Shown here piece after piece: positions 14,842 to 24,330 of a stretch of DNA of 64,000 nt. Both the position numbers and the translations under genes were made by a program. Source of the stretch: Candidatus Falkowiibacteriota bacterium (GTDB taxonomy: Bacteria > Patescibacteriota > Patescibacteriia > Patescibacteriales > UBA12465); NCBI GenBank assembly GCA_026396875.1, contig JAPLVY010000004.1, positions 147,163-211,162 of the forward strand. Reading direction: 5' to 3'. The number at the start of each line of letters is the position of its first letter. Position 1 is the stretch's first letter. A model generated the notes under the pieces. The model did no database searches. It had not been told where the DNA came from and saw only the letters and a program-made list of their open reading frames with translations.

Positions 14842-17475
14842 TTAAAGCTTTTTCATGACCACTTCATTCTTTATTCCCAGGTCAATACTAATTTTATCTC
14901 CTTCTTGGATCTTTCCCTCAATAATTTCCATTGCTAGTTCATCGAGAATCATTGTCTGAATCAGTCTTTTGAGTGGTCTGGCGCCGAAGGTTGGGTCATA
15001 GCCTTTTTCAGCCAATTGCTTTTTAACCTTTTGACCCAGCTTGAGAACAATATTTTTGTTTTTGAGACGACTTTCTACTTTTGCCAATTCCAACTCAACA
15101 ATTTTTCCAAGTGATTCTTTACTGAGATTCTTAAAGACCACAATTTCATCAATGCGATTCAAGAACTCCAACTTGAAATTATCTCGCAAAATCTTGTCAA
15201 TTTTTGTTTTCATTTCTTCGCTCTTTTCTTCTTCTTGTTTTTTTACATCGTGGTCACCAAAGCCGATAGAGTACTGGCGGATTACCTCGTTACCCAAGTT
15301 GGAGGTCATAATGATCACGGTATTTTTAAAACTAACCGTTCGTCCTTTGGAATCAGTGAGTCGGCCATCATCAAGGATTTGCAGCAGCATATTAAACATC
15401 TCTGGATGAGCTTTTTCGATTTCATCGAAGAGAATAACGCTATATGGTTTTCGTCTTATTTTTTCAGTTAATTGCCCACCTTCTTCATGGCCTACATAGC
15501 CTGGCGGGGAACCGATTAGTTTTGCCACACTATGTTTTTCCATAAACTCACTCATGTCTAAGCGAATCAAAGAATTTTCATCATTAAAGATGAATTTAGA
15601 CAGAGCTTTGGCAAGTTCCGTTTTTCCCACCCCAGTTGGCCCGACAAAAAGAAATGAACCAATTGGTTTTTTATCCTCATTGATGCCGGCTCGATTACGG
15701 CGGATAGCATTGGCCACGGCAGTGATTGCTTCGTTTTGTCCGATTACTTCCTTGGTTAACTCAGTTTCAGTATGAATTAATTTTTGCAAATCACTCTGCA
15801 GCATTTTTTGTACAGGAATACCGGTCCAGCGGGCGACTACTTTAGCAATATCTTCCTCATCAACTTCTTCCTTAAGGATTCTTTGACCGCTCTTTTGGAT
15901 CTTCATCAGTTTTTCTTGCAAGTCATGGATCGCTGTTTCTTTTTCTGGGATCAAGCCGTATTTTATTTTGGCGACCTCGGTCAGATCATCACCGCGGCGT
16001 TCAATGATTTCTGCCCGCGCTTTTAGCTCATCGATTTCCTTTTTATTATCGCGGATTTTGCCGATGATGTCTTTTTCGTTCTGCCAGTGCAGTTCTAACT
16101 GGGAGCTTTTTTCTTTTAGCTCGCTGAGATTTTTATTGATGCCACGAAGTTTTACTGATTTTGGTTCAGTACTGATCAGTCCGGCGCGGGTAATTTCCAG
16201 TCTTTTGATTTCTCGTTTGAGGCGGTCTAGTTCTTCTGGCATTGAGTCAATTTCCATGCGCAGAGCAGAAGTCGCCTCGTCGATCAAGTCAACGGCTTTA
16301 TCCGGCAAGAAGCGGTCGGCAATATAGCGATTAGAAAGTTTAGCGGCAGCAATCAGGGCGTTGTCGGTAATGCGGACACCGTGATGGACTTCGTATTTCT
16401 CCTTTATCCCTCTGAGAATTGCTACTGTATCTTCCAGACTTGGCTCATTAACCATGATTGGTTGAAATCTTCTTTCGAGGGCGGCGTCACGTTCAATATA
16501 TTTTTGATACTCCTTGGTAGTGGTTGCACCGATAGTGCGCAATTCACCACGCGCCAGGGCTGGCTTAAGCATATTACTTGCGTCTATCGATCCCTCGCTA
16601 GCGCCAGCACCGATAATTGTGTGTAACTCATCAATAAACAGAATAATCTGTCCGTTGTTTTGCACTTCTTTGAGCACAGCTTTTAATCTGTCTTCGAATT
16701 CACCGCGGAATTTTGCTCCAGCAACCATAGCACCAAGATCAAGAGTTAGAACTTGTTTGTTTTTCAGATTTTCCGGCACATCGCCAGAGACGATTCTCTG
16801 CGCTAAGCCCTCAACGATTGCAGTCTTTCCAGTTCCTGGTTCACCAATTAGGACTGGGTTATTTTTGGTTCGGCGAAGAAGTACCTGCATGATACGGCGG
16901 ATTTCTTCGTCGCGCCCAATAACTGGATCAAGCTTCTCTTTTTTAGCTAGTTCAGTGAGATTGCTTGTGTATTTTTCTAAAATACGATATTTATTTTCCG
17001 GATCAGGGTCCGAGATGGTTTGGTTGCCGCGTAGTTCTTTAATAATTGGTGCCACACTTTCATAGGCCACCTTGAAATCCAGTAAAACTTTCTGGGCTGG
17101 GCTAGTAACTCCGATCAAAGACAGGAGGATGTGTTCAGTAGAAATAAATTCGTCGTTCATCAAGTCAGCCTCTTTTTTTGCCCTTTCGAGAATTACAGCA
17201 GTCTCACCATTGCCTTGCACGGTATTTACTGGTCCGCCAATGTTTGCACCAAGATCGATTTTTGGTAATTTTTTGATTTCATTCTCGGTATAATCAGCGA
17301 CCTCTTCGGGGTCAATATGTAGTTTTTCCAAGATAGTCTTAACCAAGCTCTCCTCTTGATCCAGAAGGGCAAGCAATAGGTGGAGGGACTCGATGTGCGC
17401 TTGGCCATTTTCATTAGCAATTACCTGAGCACTGATAATGGCTTCCTGGGATTTGGTGGTGAATTTATTAAACAT
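14842..17475 (-). CDS. clpB: ClpB-type disaggregase (Hsp100)
   Basis: An 877-residue two-ring AAA+ unfoldase. It has an N-terminal double Clp-N domain (residues 1-145), AAA-1 with Walker A GEPGTGKT (about 213) and Walker [10 protein letters not shown], and a long coiled-coil middle domain (about 400-530). AAA-2 has GPTGVGKT (about 613) and [12 protein letters not shown], followed by the C-terminal D2-small domain with GARPLKR. The long middle domain favours ClpB over ClpC, and no ClpP-binding IGL/F loop is obvious. With DnaK it rescues aggregated proteins. A CIRCE operator 27 bases upstream points to HrcA heat-shock control. Confidence 0.9.
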   Translation of the reverse strand: MFNKFTTKSQEAIISAQVIANENGQAHIESLHLLLALLDQEESLVKTILEKLHIDPEEVADYTENEIKKLPKIDLGANIGGPVNTVQGNGETAVILERAKKEADLMNDEFISTEHILLSLIGVTSPAQKVLLDFKVAYESVAPIIKELRGNQTISDPDPENKYRILEKYTSNLTELAKKEKLDPVIGRDEEIRRIMQVLLRRTKNNPVLIGEPGTGKTAIVEGLAQRIVSGDVPENLKNKQVLTLDLGAMVAGAKFRGEFEDRLKAVLKEVQNNGQIILFIDELHTIIGAGASEGSIDASNMLKPALARGELRTIGATTTKEYQKYIERDAALERRFQPIMVNEPSLEDTVAILRGIKEKYEVHHGVRITDNALIAAAKLSNRYIADRFLPDKAVDLIDEATSALRMEIDSMPEELDRLKREIKRLEITRAGLISTEPKSVKLRGINKNLSELKEKSSQLELHWQNEKDIIGKIRDNKKEIDELKARAEIIERRGDDLTEVAKIKYGLIPEKETAIHDLQEKLMKIQKSGQRILKEEVDEEDIAKVVARWTGIPVQKMLQSDLQKLIHTETELTKEVIGQNEAITAVANAIRRNRAGINEDKKPIGSFLFVGPTGVGKTELAKALSKFIFNDENSLIRLDMSEFMEKHSVAKLIGSPPGYVGHEEGGQLTEKIRRKPYSVILFDEIEKAHPEMFNMLLQILDDGRLTDSKGRTVSFKNTVIIMTSNLGNEVIRQYSIGFGDHDVKKQEEEKSEEMKTKIDKILRDNFKLEFLNRIDEIVVFKNLSKESLGKIVELELAKVESRLKNKNIVLKLGQKVKKQLAEKGYDPTFGARPLKRLIQTMILDELAMEIIEGKIQEGDKISIDLGIKNEVVMKKL

Positions 17476-17501
17476 ATAAGATAAAGTTATTTTTGTGGAT
17501 T

Positions 17502-17528
17502 TTAGCAGTCATTAAGTGAGAGTGCTAA
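17502..17528 (-). promoter_or_regulatory. CIRCE operator (HrcA site)
   Basis: TTAGCAGTC-N9-GAGTGCTAA matches the CIRCE consensus TTAGCACTC-N9-GAGTGCTAA with one mismatch in the left arm. It lies 27 bp upstream of the clpB ATG, where a repressor would block transcription until heat shock. Confidence 0.9.
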
Positions 17529-17629
17529 ATACAATATATCCTAAGAAGCCCCTGGTGTCAACAGTCATTTAAAGCCTCGAAAGCTATACGCTCAGACTTA
17601 TATTTATGTTATAATTTGTTTATAATTAT

Positions 17630-17995
17630 ATGTTTAAGAAAAATCCTCTTTTTGCTTTTTTGGCTGCCGCCGGGGAAGTAATTTTTATCATCATTTATTT
17701 TCCTTTTTGGTGGTATTCAATTGGTTTTGTAAGATGTCTGCGCTATCTTGGCCGTTTTTTGCGGGAAAGGCAGGAGAGCTTGGCGCTCTTTGTGTGGTTA
17801 AAAAATATTTTTCGCCCGATGTATGGGCAAAAAGATTTTACTGGTCGCTTGATTAGCTTCTTGATGAGGGTAATTCAAATTATTTTCCGTGCTCTTGTGC
17901 TGATAATTTTCTTGCTTTTAGCCTTGCTTCTTGCTCTTTTTTGGTTGGCCGTGCCGCTTCTAGTTTTGGCGCTTATTATTTTGCAACTGCTTTAA
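17630..17995 (+). CDS. Small membrane protein paired with the Clp-like gene
   Basis: A 121-residue protein with two to three hydrophobic helices (residues 8-35 and about 85-121), separated by a basic, aromatic loop (RERQESLALFVWLKNIFRPM). It ends one base before the ATG of the membrane-tethered Clp-like protein, so the two are almost certainly co-translated. This suggests a membrane partner or adaptor for that ATPase (inference). A -10 TATAAT is at 17610-17615, predicting a very short leader. Confidence 0.75.
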   Translation: MFKKNPLFAFLAAAGEVIFIIIYFPFWWYSIGFVRCLRYLGRFLRERQESLALFVWLKNIFRPMYGQKDFTGRLISFLMRVIQIIFRALVLIIFLLLALLLALFWLAVPLLVLALIILQLL

Positions 17996-17996
17996 T

Positions 17997-20675
17997 ATGA
18001 AAGAAAAAAATAATTATCAACAAGAAAGGGAAGATTGGTTTGGCGGTCGACCGTTGGTTTGTCAATACGAATCACGTCTCGATCTGATTGGAATTAGTCG
18101 CTTGAAGAAGCGTTTATTGAATTTAATTGATTTTTTATTTGCGGCCTTTTCGGTTATTGGTATTTTGACCTTGCTTCTTTGGTTTTATTTTGAGAGGCAG
18201 GGCTTTATTGAAAACCCCAGTAACATTTTATTTTTTTGGGCCAGACAGCATCCACTCCTAGCAGTTTTCTCCTTCTCCTTGTTCGCGGATTTATTTTTGA
18301 TTTATCGTCGCAGCGAAAAGCGTGCCGCGAACGTGAAGATAAATTACCAAAACTGGTTTGAGAAAGACTTGGTGCGCGAAGAACTATTGGCTCCTTCCGT
18401 GGATAACAAGGTTAAAGACCTTGAGGTTACCAAGGGCTTTAGCGATGAGAGTATCTTCTATTTAGATGAGGCTTACTTATTAACTAGAAAGCTAAAACAA
18501 TCCCAGGTGAGACCGATACACCTATTCAGAGTTTTACTAAAGAATAAAAAAATTCAATCCATATTTGTCCGTCTCAATGTTGATGCTAAGGCGCTACTTG
18601 AGAAAATTGATCGCCATGTTTCCGAAGGAGAAAGTAGTAAGGATAAGATAATTTTTTCCCAAGAGTTGTTATCTTCTTTGGTGGTTGCTTTTCAAAATTC
18701 CGCCTTGGGCCACAAAGTAGCAGTCGATATTTTAGAAATTTTAGCCTTACTTCCGGAGAATGATCAGATTTTAACAGAAATTTTGTTTGATCTGGAGATA
18801 CCGGCTGAAAAATTAGAAAATACAGTTGCCTGGTTTCAGATCAACGAACTTCTGGCAGAAAATTATCGCAATTTTCAACACTTAGCGAGATTCAAGCCAG
18901 ATAGCGGCATGAATCGTTCTTTTACGGCCATTGCTACTCCTACTTTGAATAATTTTTCTCATGACTTAACTCTCGCCGCTAAATATGGATATCTAGAGAT
19001 GTGCGTGGCGCGCGAAGATGAGTTTGCTCAAATTTTTGAAAACATTGGTGGTGGAAGAGGCGGAATATTGTTAGTTGGACATCCTGGAGTAGGGAAGAGA
19101 ACGATGCTGGAGGGGCTGGCCCAATTAATGGTAAAAGAAGAAGTTCCCAGCTCCTTGAGCGATAAGCGGCTAGTCGAGTTAGATCTTTCTCGCCTTATTG
19201 CCGGAGCTTCTGCGTCTGAAGCAGAAGAAAGATTGCTTAGCTGTATTTACGAAGCATCTTCAGCTGGTAATATTATTTTAGCCATCCAAAACATTGAGAA
19301 TATCATTGGTCTTAGTACAGGTAGTGAAGGTAGCATGGATTTGTCCGAGGTTTTAGGAGAAGCGCTTTCTTGTAATCAAATAATTTGTCTGGCGACAATT
19401 AGCCAGGAAAATTACCGCAAGCATCTGGAGGGTAAAGCGCTTGATGAGGCGTTGGTGAAGATCAATATTAATGAGCCAGAAGAAAATAGGGCGATTCTTG
19501 TTTTGGAAAGTAAGGTTGCTTTTCTGGAACAGAAGTATAAGATTTATTTTCTCTATGAAGCAATTGAGCAAGCAGTTAAAATGTCTGATAAATATTTGCA
19601 TGACCTATTTCTCCCCCTGAAAGCAATTAATATTTTGCAAGACGCTGCAGTGATTGCCGCAAAGAATACTCTTCGTGGCGCATCCTCTTTTTGTGGTCGC
19701 GAAGAAGTGGCGGCGGCAATTAGTGCTTTCACGGGCATTCCAACAAGTAAGGTAACAGAAAATGAAGGCGAAAAATTATTAGGCCTGGAAGAAGAGATTC
19801 ATCAGCGGGTGATTGGCCAGGAAGAAGCGGTCTCAATGATTGCTAGTAGCTTGCGCCGAGCCCGCCTTGAACTCAAGGATCATAATCGTCCCATGGCCAG
19901 TTTTCTTTTTCTTGGACCAACTGGTGTTGGTAAAACCGAATTGGCAAAAGCAGTCGCAGAGGTTTATTTCGGCGGTGAGGAATTCATTGTGCGTATTGAT
20001 ATGAGTGAATATCAGTATTCCGATAGCGTCAAGAAAATGATTGGCGATGAGAGCGGTGTCGTTGGCTACCTGACCGAGGCTGTTCGCAAAAAACCTTTTT
20101 CTCTGGTACTCTTTGATGAAGTTGAAAAAGCCCATCCGGATATTCTGAATCTTTTTCTGCAATTAATGGATGATGGCCGCTTAACTGATGGGCAAGGCAG
20201 AACAATTAATTTCAAAGATTCAATTGTCATTGCTACTTCCAATATTGGTGCTCTTTATATTCAAGAAATGCTCAATAAAAATTCCTCTATGGAAGAGATA
20301 AAGAGCGGCTTAGTTGGTGGCCAATTGAATCAATACATGCGCCCGGAGCTAGTTAATCGTTTTGATGGTATTATCGTTTTTAAACCGCTTAGCGAGGACA
20401 ATCTTTTTAGGATCACCAAATTATTGCTTAGCAAAATCAAAGATCAACTAGCAGAAAAGGGAATTGATTTCCGAGCGGACAAAGAGGGTGCTTTGAAACT
20501 GGCAAAAGATGCTTATGACCCGAAATTCGGTGCCAGGCCGCTCAGGAGATTGCTTCAAGAAAGAATAGAAGATAAGGTGGCGACGATGATTTTATCTGGC
20601 GCCCTGCATCGTCGAGATACGGTGGTGGTTGATAGTACTGGCGATCTGGGAATAGAAAAGGGAAGAAGTCTTTAA
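17997..20675 (+). CDS. Membrane-tethered ClpC/ClpB-like AAA+ protein with degenerate first ring
   Basis: An 892-residue protein with two transmembrane helices near residues 40-100, then a Clp-N-like helical region and two AAA domains. AAA-1 keeps a Walker A (GHPGVGKRT, about 361), but its Walker B reads IILAIQNIENII instead of an hhhhDE strand, so the acidic pair is lost. AAA-2 is intact (GPTGVGKT about 639; LVLFDEVEKAHP about 703; GARPLRR). Only the second ring is likely to hydrolyse ATP. Membrane anchoring points to work on membrane or exported proteins. It is co-translated with the 121-residue membrane protein. Confidence 0.85.
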   Translation: MKEKNNYQQEREDWFGGRPLVCQYESRLDLIGISRLKKRLLNLIDFLFAAFSVIGILTLLLWFYFERQGFIENPSNILFFWARQHPLLAVFSFSLFADLFLIYRRSEKRAANVKINYQNWFEKDLVREELLAPSVDNKVKDLEVTKGFSDESIFYLDEAYLLTRKLKQSQVRPIHLFRVLLKNKKIQSIFVRLNVDAKALLEKIDRHVSEGESSKDKIIFSQELLSSLVVAFQNSALGHKVAVDILEILALLPENDQILTEILFDLEIPAEKLENTVAWFQINELLAENYRNFQHLARFKPDSGMNRSFTAIATPTLNNFSHDLTLAAKYGYLEMCVAREDEFAQIFENIGGGRGGILLVGHPGVGKRTMLEGLAQLMVKEEVPSSLSDKRLVELDLSRLIAGASASEAEERLLSCIYEASSAGNIILAIQNIENIIGLSTGSEGSMDLSEVLGEALSCNQIICLATISQENYRKHLEGKALDEALVKININEPEENRAILVLESKVAFLEQKYKIYFLYEAIEQAVKMSDKYLHDLFLPLKAINILQDAAVIAAKNTLRGASSFCGREEVAAAISAFTGIPTSKVTENEGEKLLGLEEEIHQRVIGQEEAVSMIASSLRRARLELKDHNRPMASFLFLGPTGVGKTELAKAVAEVYFGGEEFIVRIDMSEYQYSDSVKKMIGDESGVVGYLTEAVRKKPFSLVLFDEVEKAHPDILNLFLQLMDDGRLTDGQGRTINFKDSIVIATSNIGALYIQEMLNKNSSMEEIKSGLVGGQLNQYMRPELVNRFDGIIVFKPLSEDNLFRITKLLLSKIKDQLAEKGIDFRADKEGALKLAKDAYDPKFGARPLRRLLQERIEDKVATMILSGALHRRDTVVVDSTGDLGIEKGRSL

Positions 20676-20680
20676 AAATA

Positions 20681-20708
20681 AAAAATCCCGATTTTCATCG
20701 GGATTGTT
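20681..20708 (+). terminator. Terminator after the Clp-like gene
   Basis: Hairpin AAATCCCGA / TCGGGATT followed by a T-rich stretch; it lies between convergent genes. Confidence 0.75.
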
Positions 20709-20715
20709 TGTCGGT

Positions 20716-21078
20716 TTAAATAATGGCTGAACCTTTGATGTTTTTCGATCTTAGTTCCTTAGACTCTTTGTTTCTTGCTTGTTGTTCAAGAAGTTCTTTG
20801 AGAATATTGTCAATCATTTCTTCTTCCGCGATATTAAGTTTGTTTAAATCTTTTTGGAATTTCTTCGCCTGAGCGTTATCGATCAGATTTATCTGATCGT
20901 TCGCTGTTTGAACTTTCTCCTTGATTTTGTTATGAATATCACGCACGAAGGGAATGAGGTTTCCCAGATCCTGAGGGGAAATAATTCCCACTGATTCTTT
21001 TAGCGCCTTCTTAAGGCTAGCTTTAATCAGAATTTGTAATTGCATTCTTTTTTTCTCTGTTTCTTTTGTTTTTGCCAT
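20716..21078 (-). CDS. Helical cytoplasmic protein of unknown function
   Basis: A 120-residue, charged, helix-rich protein without Cys, signal peptide or membrane helix. It ends in a basic tail (KELRSKNIKGSAII). It stands alone between a convergent Clp-like gene and the divergent fusion gene; no family is recognised. Its codon use resembles the neighbours, so it is probably a real gene. Confidence 0.6.
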   Translation of the reverse strand: MAKTKETEKKRMQLQILIKASLKKALKESVGIISPQDLGNLIPFVRDIHNKIKEKVQTANDQINLIDNAQAKKFQKDLNKLNIAEEEMIDNILKELLEQQARNKESKELRSKNIKGSAII

Positions 21079-21139
21079 TTCTCCTTTTTTAATGAATGTG
21101 TGTTTAGTCGCTAGCTAATACTAGCTAATCATTTTTTCC

Positions 21140-23500
21140 ATGTCAATTGTGTCGTATTTAATTTATTTTCTTTTAGCTCTTATTTTAAGTGCCTCTCTGG
21201 TGCCGGTTTTGCTTTTCCTGTCTTTTCGTTGGGGAATACTGGACCAGCCAAATGAGAGAAAGATTCATCACAAGCCAACCCCACTCCTGGGTGGCCTAGC
21301 AATATTTTTTAGTTTTTTCATTGTTCTACTAATTAGCCGCGGCCATCTTTTTCCTAGTGCACTTTCGGCGCATCATTGGATCGGCTTCTTTTCTGGCGCC
21401 TTTATTTTGGTCTTGGGTGGAATTCTGGACGATAAATATAACCTTAAGCCTAGGTGGCAGATAATCTTCCCAATTTTGGCAGTTGTGGCTGTTCTTTGTG
21501 GCGGCATAGAAATTCCCAAGATCAGTAATCCTTTTGGTGGACTTATTTATCTAAATTGGAGTTTTCTTTCCGGAGCCTTAATCACGCTTTGGCTTTTGGG
21601 TATGATGTATACCACTAAACTTTTAGACGGTGTTGACGGCTTAGTCTCTGGGTTGGGAGTTATTGGCGCCTTGATAATTTTCCTTTTCACAATTTCTACT
21701 CGTTATTTACAACCGGACATTGCTTGGGCTGCTTGGATTTTCGCCGGCGCCGCTCTCGGCTTCTTGATTTTTAATTGGCACCCGGCTTCGATTTTTCTTG
21801 GCGAGGGGGGGTCGCTACTGATTGGCTATGTGCTTGGTGTGTTAGCGATAATCTCGGGTGGAAAAATAGCGATCGCGCTCTTGATTATGGGGGTGCCGAT
21901 TTTGGACGTTGCCTGGACAATCATTCGCCGTTTAGCAAAAAAGAAAAATCCTTTTCGTTTTGCGGATAAGAATCATTTGCACCATCGTCTATTGGCTGCG
22001 GGCCTTAGCCAGAAACAAACAGTGTTAGTATTTTATGCTCTTGCCTTCTTTTTTGGCTTGAGCGGTCTATTCCTTCAAAGTCGTGGGAAAGTGATTGCCT
22101 TGGCAATAGTATTCGTTCTGATGTTTGTATTAGTGGCTTTTCTTTCTCGCCTCAAAACCAGAAAGCCACGCTTGCTACTTCATGTTTGCTGCGCTCCTTG
22201 TGCTGCCTATATCACCCACGCCAGATTAATGCAGCGCTTCCGGGTTACTTGGTATTTTTATAACTCCAATCTATGTTCTATCGATGAATACCAAAAAAGG
22301 TTGGCGGCTGTAAAAACTTTTTGTCGTAAATACGGAATCAAGCTGATCATCGAACCTTATATCCATCAGGATTTTTTGGCTTCAGTTAAGGGAAGAGAGA
22401 CTGATCAAGAGAAGGGCGAAAGATGTTTGGTTTGCTACCGTGATCGATTAAAAAAAACCGCGGCCCTGGCCAGAGGAAAAGGCTATGATTTTTTTTCCAC
22501 CAGCCTACTTACTAGTCCCTACAAGTTGACCTCCGAGATTTCTCTAATTTGCTCTGATCTGTCCGAAGAGTTTGGTGTCAAATATCTTGATGAGGATTTT
22601 CAGGCGGACAATGGTTTTATATTGTCTCAGGAGTTTGCTAAGCAAGAAAATTATTATCGTCAAAATTTTTGTGGTTGCGAATTTTCCAAAAAAATAATTT
22701 CTCTTTTGTTCGTTTTTACCTTATCTTTATCAGTAATTGGTTTTCACACCCCAAAAGTCTTCGCTGCCGGAGAAGAAGTCGCTAACGCCTCCTCCAGTGC
22801 TACTTATTTCGTTAATGACGGTCTAGCAGATAGCGATGGTGATGGCTTGAATGATCAGGACGAGACAAGCAAATACTTAACTGACCCCAATAATTTTGAC
22901 ACCGATGGCGATGGTTATTCTGACGGTGAAGAAGTTTTACATCATTATTCCCCTCTGGTCGCGCAGCAGAAAATGTCCGAAGTTGATTCTGACAAGGATG
23001 GGCTCAACGATGAGCTGGAACTTAGACTAGGAACGGACATGGGGAAGGCCGACAGCGATGGTGACGGTTTCTCCGATTTTACCGAATTTGATTCAGCACA
23101 TGACCCTCTTTCTCCAAAAGACGATGCAAAATTGTCAGTGCGGGCGGAAGTCGATTTATCGAAGCAAAAATTGTCTTTTTTCGTTGGTGGTATAAAATGG
23201 AAGGAGTTCATAGTATCTAGTGGCAAAGCCAGCACGCCAACCCCTAAGGGCAAGTTCAAAATCACTAATAAATCCCTAAAGGCCTGGTCATCTGCCTATC
23301 ATCTATGGATGCCATACTGGATGGGCCTGGGGAACGGAAAGGTTGGACTACATGAGCTACCGATGTGGCCAAACGGTTATCGTGAAGGCACCAGCCATTT
23401 AGGAAAACCGGTTTCTCATGGCTGCGTTCGCTTGGGACTTAATGACGCCAAATATCTTTTTGATCGCTTGCCCGTTGGCACAGAAGTGATAATCAAATAA
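21140..23500 (+). CDS. Three-part fusion: WecA/MraY-like transferase + QueH + L,D-transpeptidase
   Basis: A 786-residue single ORF with three recognisable enzymes. Residues 1-335 are a multi-pass phospho-sugar transferase of the WecA/MraY family (ERKIHHKPTPLLGG, LLDGVDGLVSGL, DKNHLHHRL). Residues 342-515 are QueH, epoxyqueuosine reductase, with its cysteine ligands HVCCAPC, RCLVCYRDR and FCGC. Residues 517-543 are a hydrophobic signal-like helix, 560-657 are calcium-type DxDxDG repeats (DSDGDGLNDQDE, DTDGDGYSDGEE), and 668-786 are a YkuD L,D-transpeptidase with SHGCVRL. Topology would place QueH inside and the YkuD part outside the cell. No stop or frame break separates the parts. Confidence 0.88.
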   Translation: MSIVSYLIYFLLALILSASLVPVLLFLSFRWGILDQPNERKIHHKPTPLLGGLAIFFSFFIVLLISRGHLFPSALSAHHWIGFFSGAFILVLGGILDDKYNLKPRWQIIFPILAVVAVLCGGIEIPKISNPFGGLIYLNWSFLSGALITLWLLGMMYTTKLLDGVDGLVSGLGVIGALIIFLFTISTRYLQPDIAWAAWIFAGAALGFLIFNWHPASIFLGEGGSLLIGYVLGVLAIISGGKIAIALLIMGVPILDVAWTIIRRLAKKKNPFRFADKNHLHHRLLAAGLSQKQTVLVFYALAFFFGLSGLFLQSRGKVIALAIVFVLMFVLVAFLSRLKTRKPRLLLHVCCAPCAAYITHARLMQRFRVTWYFYNSNLCSIDEYQKRLAAVKTFCRKYGIKLIIEPYIHQDFLASVKGRETDQEKGERCLVCYRDRLKKTAALARGKGYDFFSTSLLTSPYKLTSEISLICSDLSEEFGVKYLDEDFQADNGFILSQEFAKQENYYRQNFCGCEFSKKIISLLFVFTLSLSVIGFHTPKVFAAGEEVANASSSATYFVNDGLADSDGDGLNDQDETSKYLTDPNNFDTDGDGYSDGEEVLHHYSPLVAQQKMSEVDSDKDGLNDELELRLGTDMGKADSDGDGFSDFTEFDSAHDPLSPKDDAKLSVRAEVDLSKQKLSFFVGGIKWKEFIVSSGKASTPTPKGKFKITNKSLKAWSSAYHLWMPYWMGLGNGKVGLHELPMWPNGYREGTSHLGKPVSHGCVRLGLNDAKYLFDRLPVGTEVIIK

Positions 23501-23514
23501 TTTTTTATATTTTT

Positions 23515-24276
23515 ATGTTTTATTTTCGTTTAAGTGTTCTACTTCTGCCGGTATTAATATTTTTCTCTTCAGAGGTAATCACTGTTTTCCCAAAAACCTT
23601 TTTTATCGTTCTCGCTGCTAGTTCTCTCCTAATAATTTATTGGTCATTTTGGCTTTTTAGAAAGCGAGAGAAAAGCAAGCTGGGCCATTGGTGGGAATAT
23701 GCTATTTTGCCGGTAATCTTTAACATTTCCAGCATTTTTTATTTTGCCATGGAACCGACAGTAATTATCGGCCAACTAGTTTTGTTGGTAAATGCCTATT
23801 TCTTGTTCAATTATCTGAAGAACATTTATTATTTGGCGGCTAACGAAAAAAGGGAGGAGCAATTAAAAAATATTTCATTCTTTGGGGGTGTGCTAACGGT
23901 GTTTTTTGCTTCCAGTGTGGTTTATGGCGCTAAAGTTTTTTTGGGACTTCCCATGCTGCCAATGTTTGCTTGTTTGTCGCTAACCCTCTTGGCTGTTTGG
24001 TATCAAATCTTTGTTTTCGTCCCGTTTTCGATTAAAAAAAATTCGATTTTTTTCCTAATCGCTTTGTTGGTCCTATGCCAATTAGGGGCCGTTCTTTTCT
24101 TTCTGCCTTTTAGCTATCAATTGCTCGGAATAATTTTGACAATCATTTTTTATTTTATCGCCGGTATTGGACGCCTCCATTTGAATGGCGAAATACCAAT
24201 TCGTCGTCTTCGCTATTATTTAATATTTTCTATTCTAGCGGTAGTATTTTTAATTCTTACTGCTCGTTGGTTATAA
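23515..24276 (+). CDS. Multi-pass membrane protein of unknown function
   Basis: A 253-residue protein with about eight predicted membrane helices and short, basic loops (FRKREKSKLGHW, AANEKREEQ, IRRLRYY). No catalytic motif or family is recognised. It begins 14 bases after the three-part fusion gene and probably forms an operon with it, which hints at an envelope-related role. Confidence 0.6.
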   Translation: MFYFRLSVLLLPVLIFFSSEVITVFPKTFFIVLAASSLLIIYWSFWLFRKREKSKLGHWWEYAILPVIFNISSIFYFAMEPTVIIGQLVLLVNAYFLFNYLKNIYYLAANEKREEQLKNISFFGGVLTVFFASSVVYGAKVFLGLPMLPMFACLSLTLLAVWYQIFVFVPFSIKKNSIFFLIALLVLCQLGAVLFFLPFSYQLLGIILTIIFYFIAGIGRLHLNGEIPIRRLRYYLIFSILAVVFLILTARWL

Positions 24277-24330
24277 CTCTACGATTTCCGTTTTTCATGG
24301 TACAATGTTATCAGAAATTAAATTAATTAT

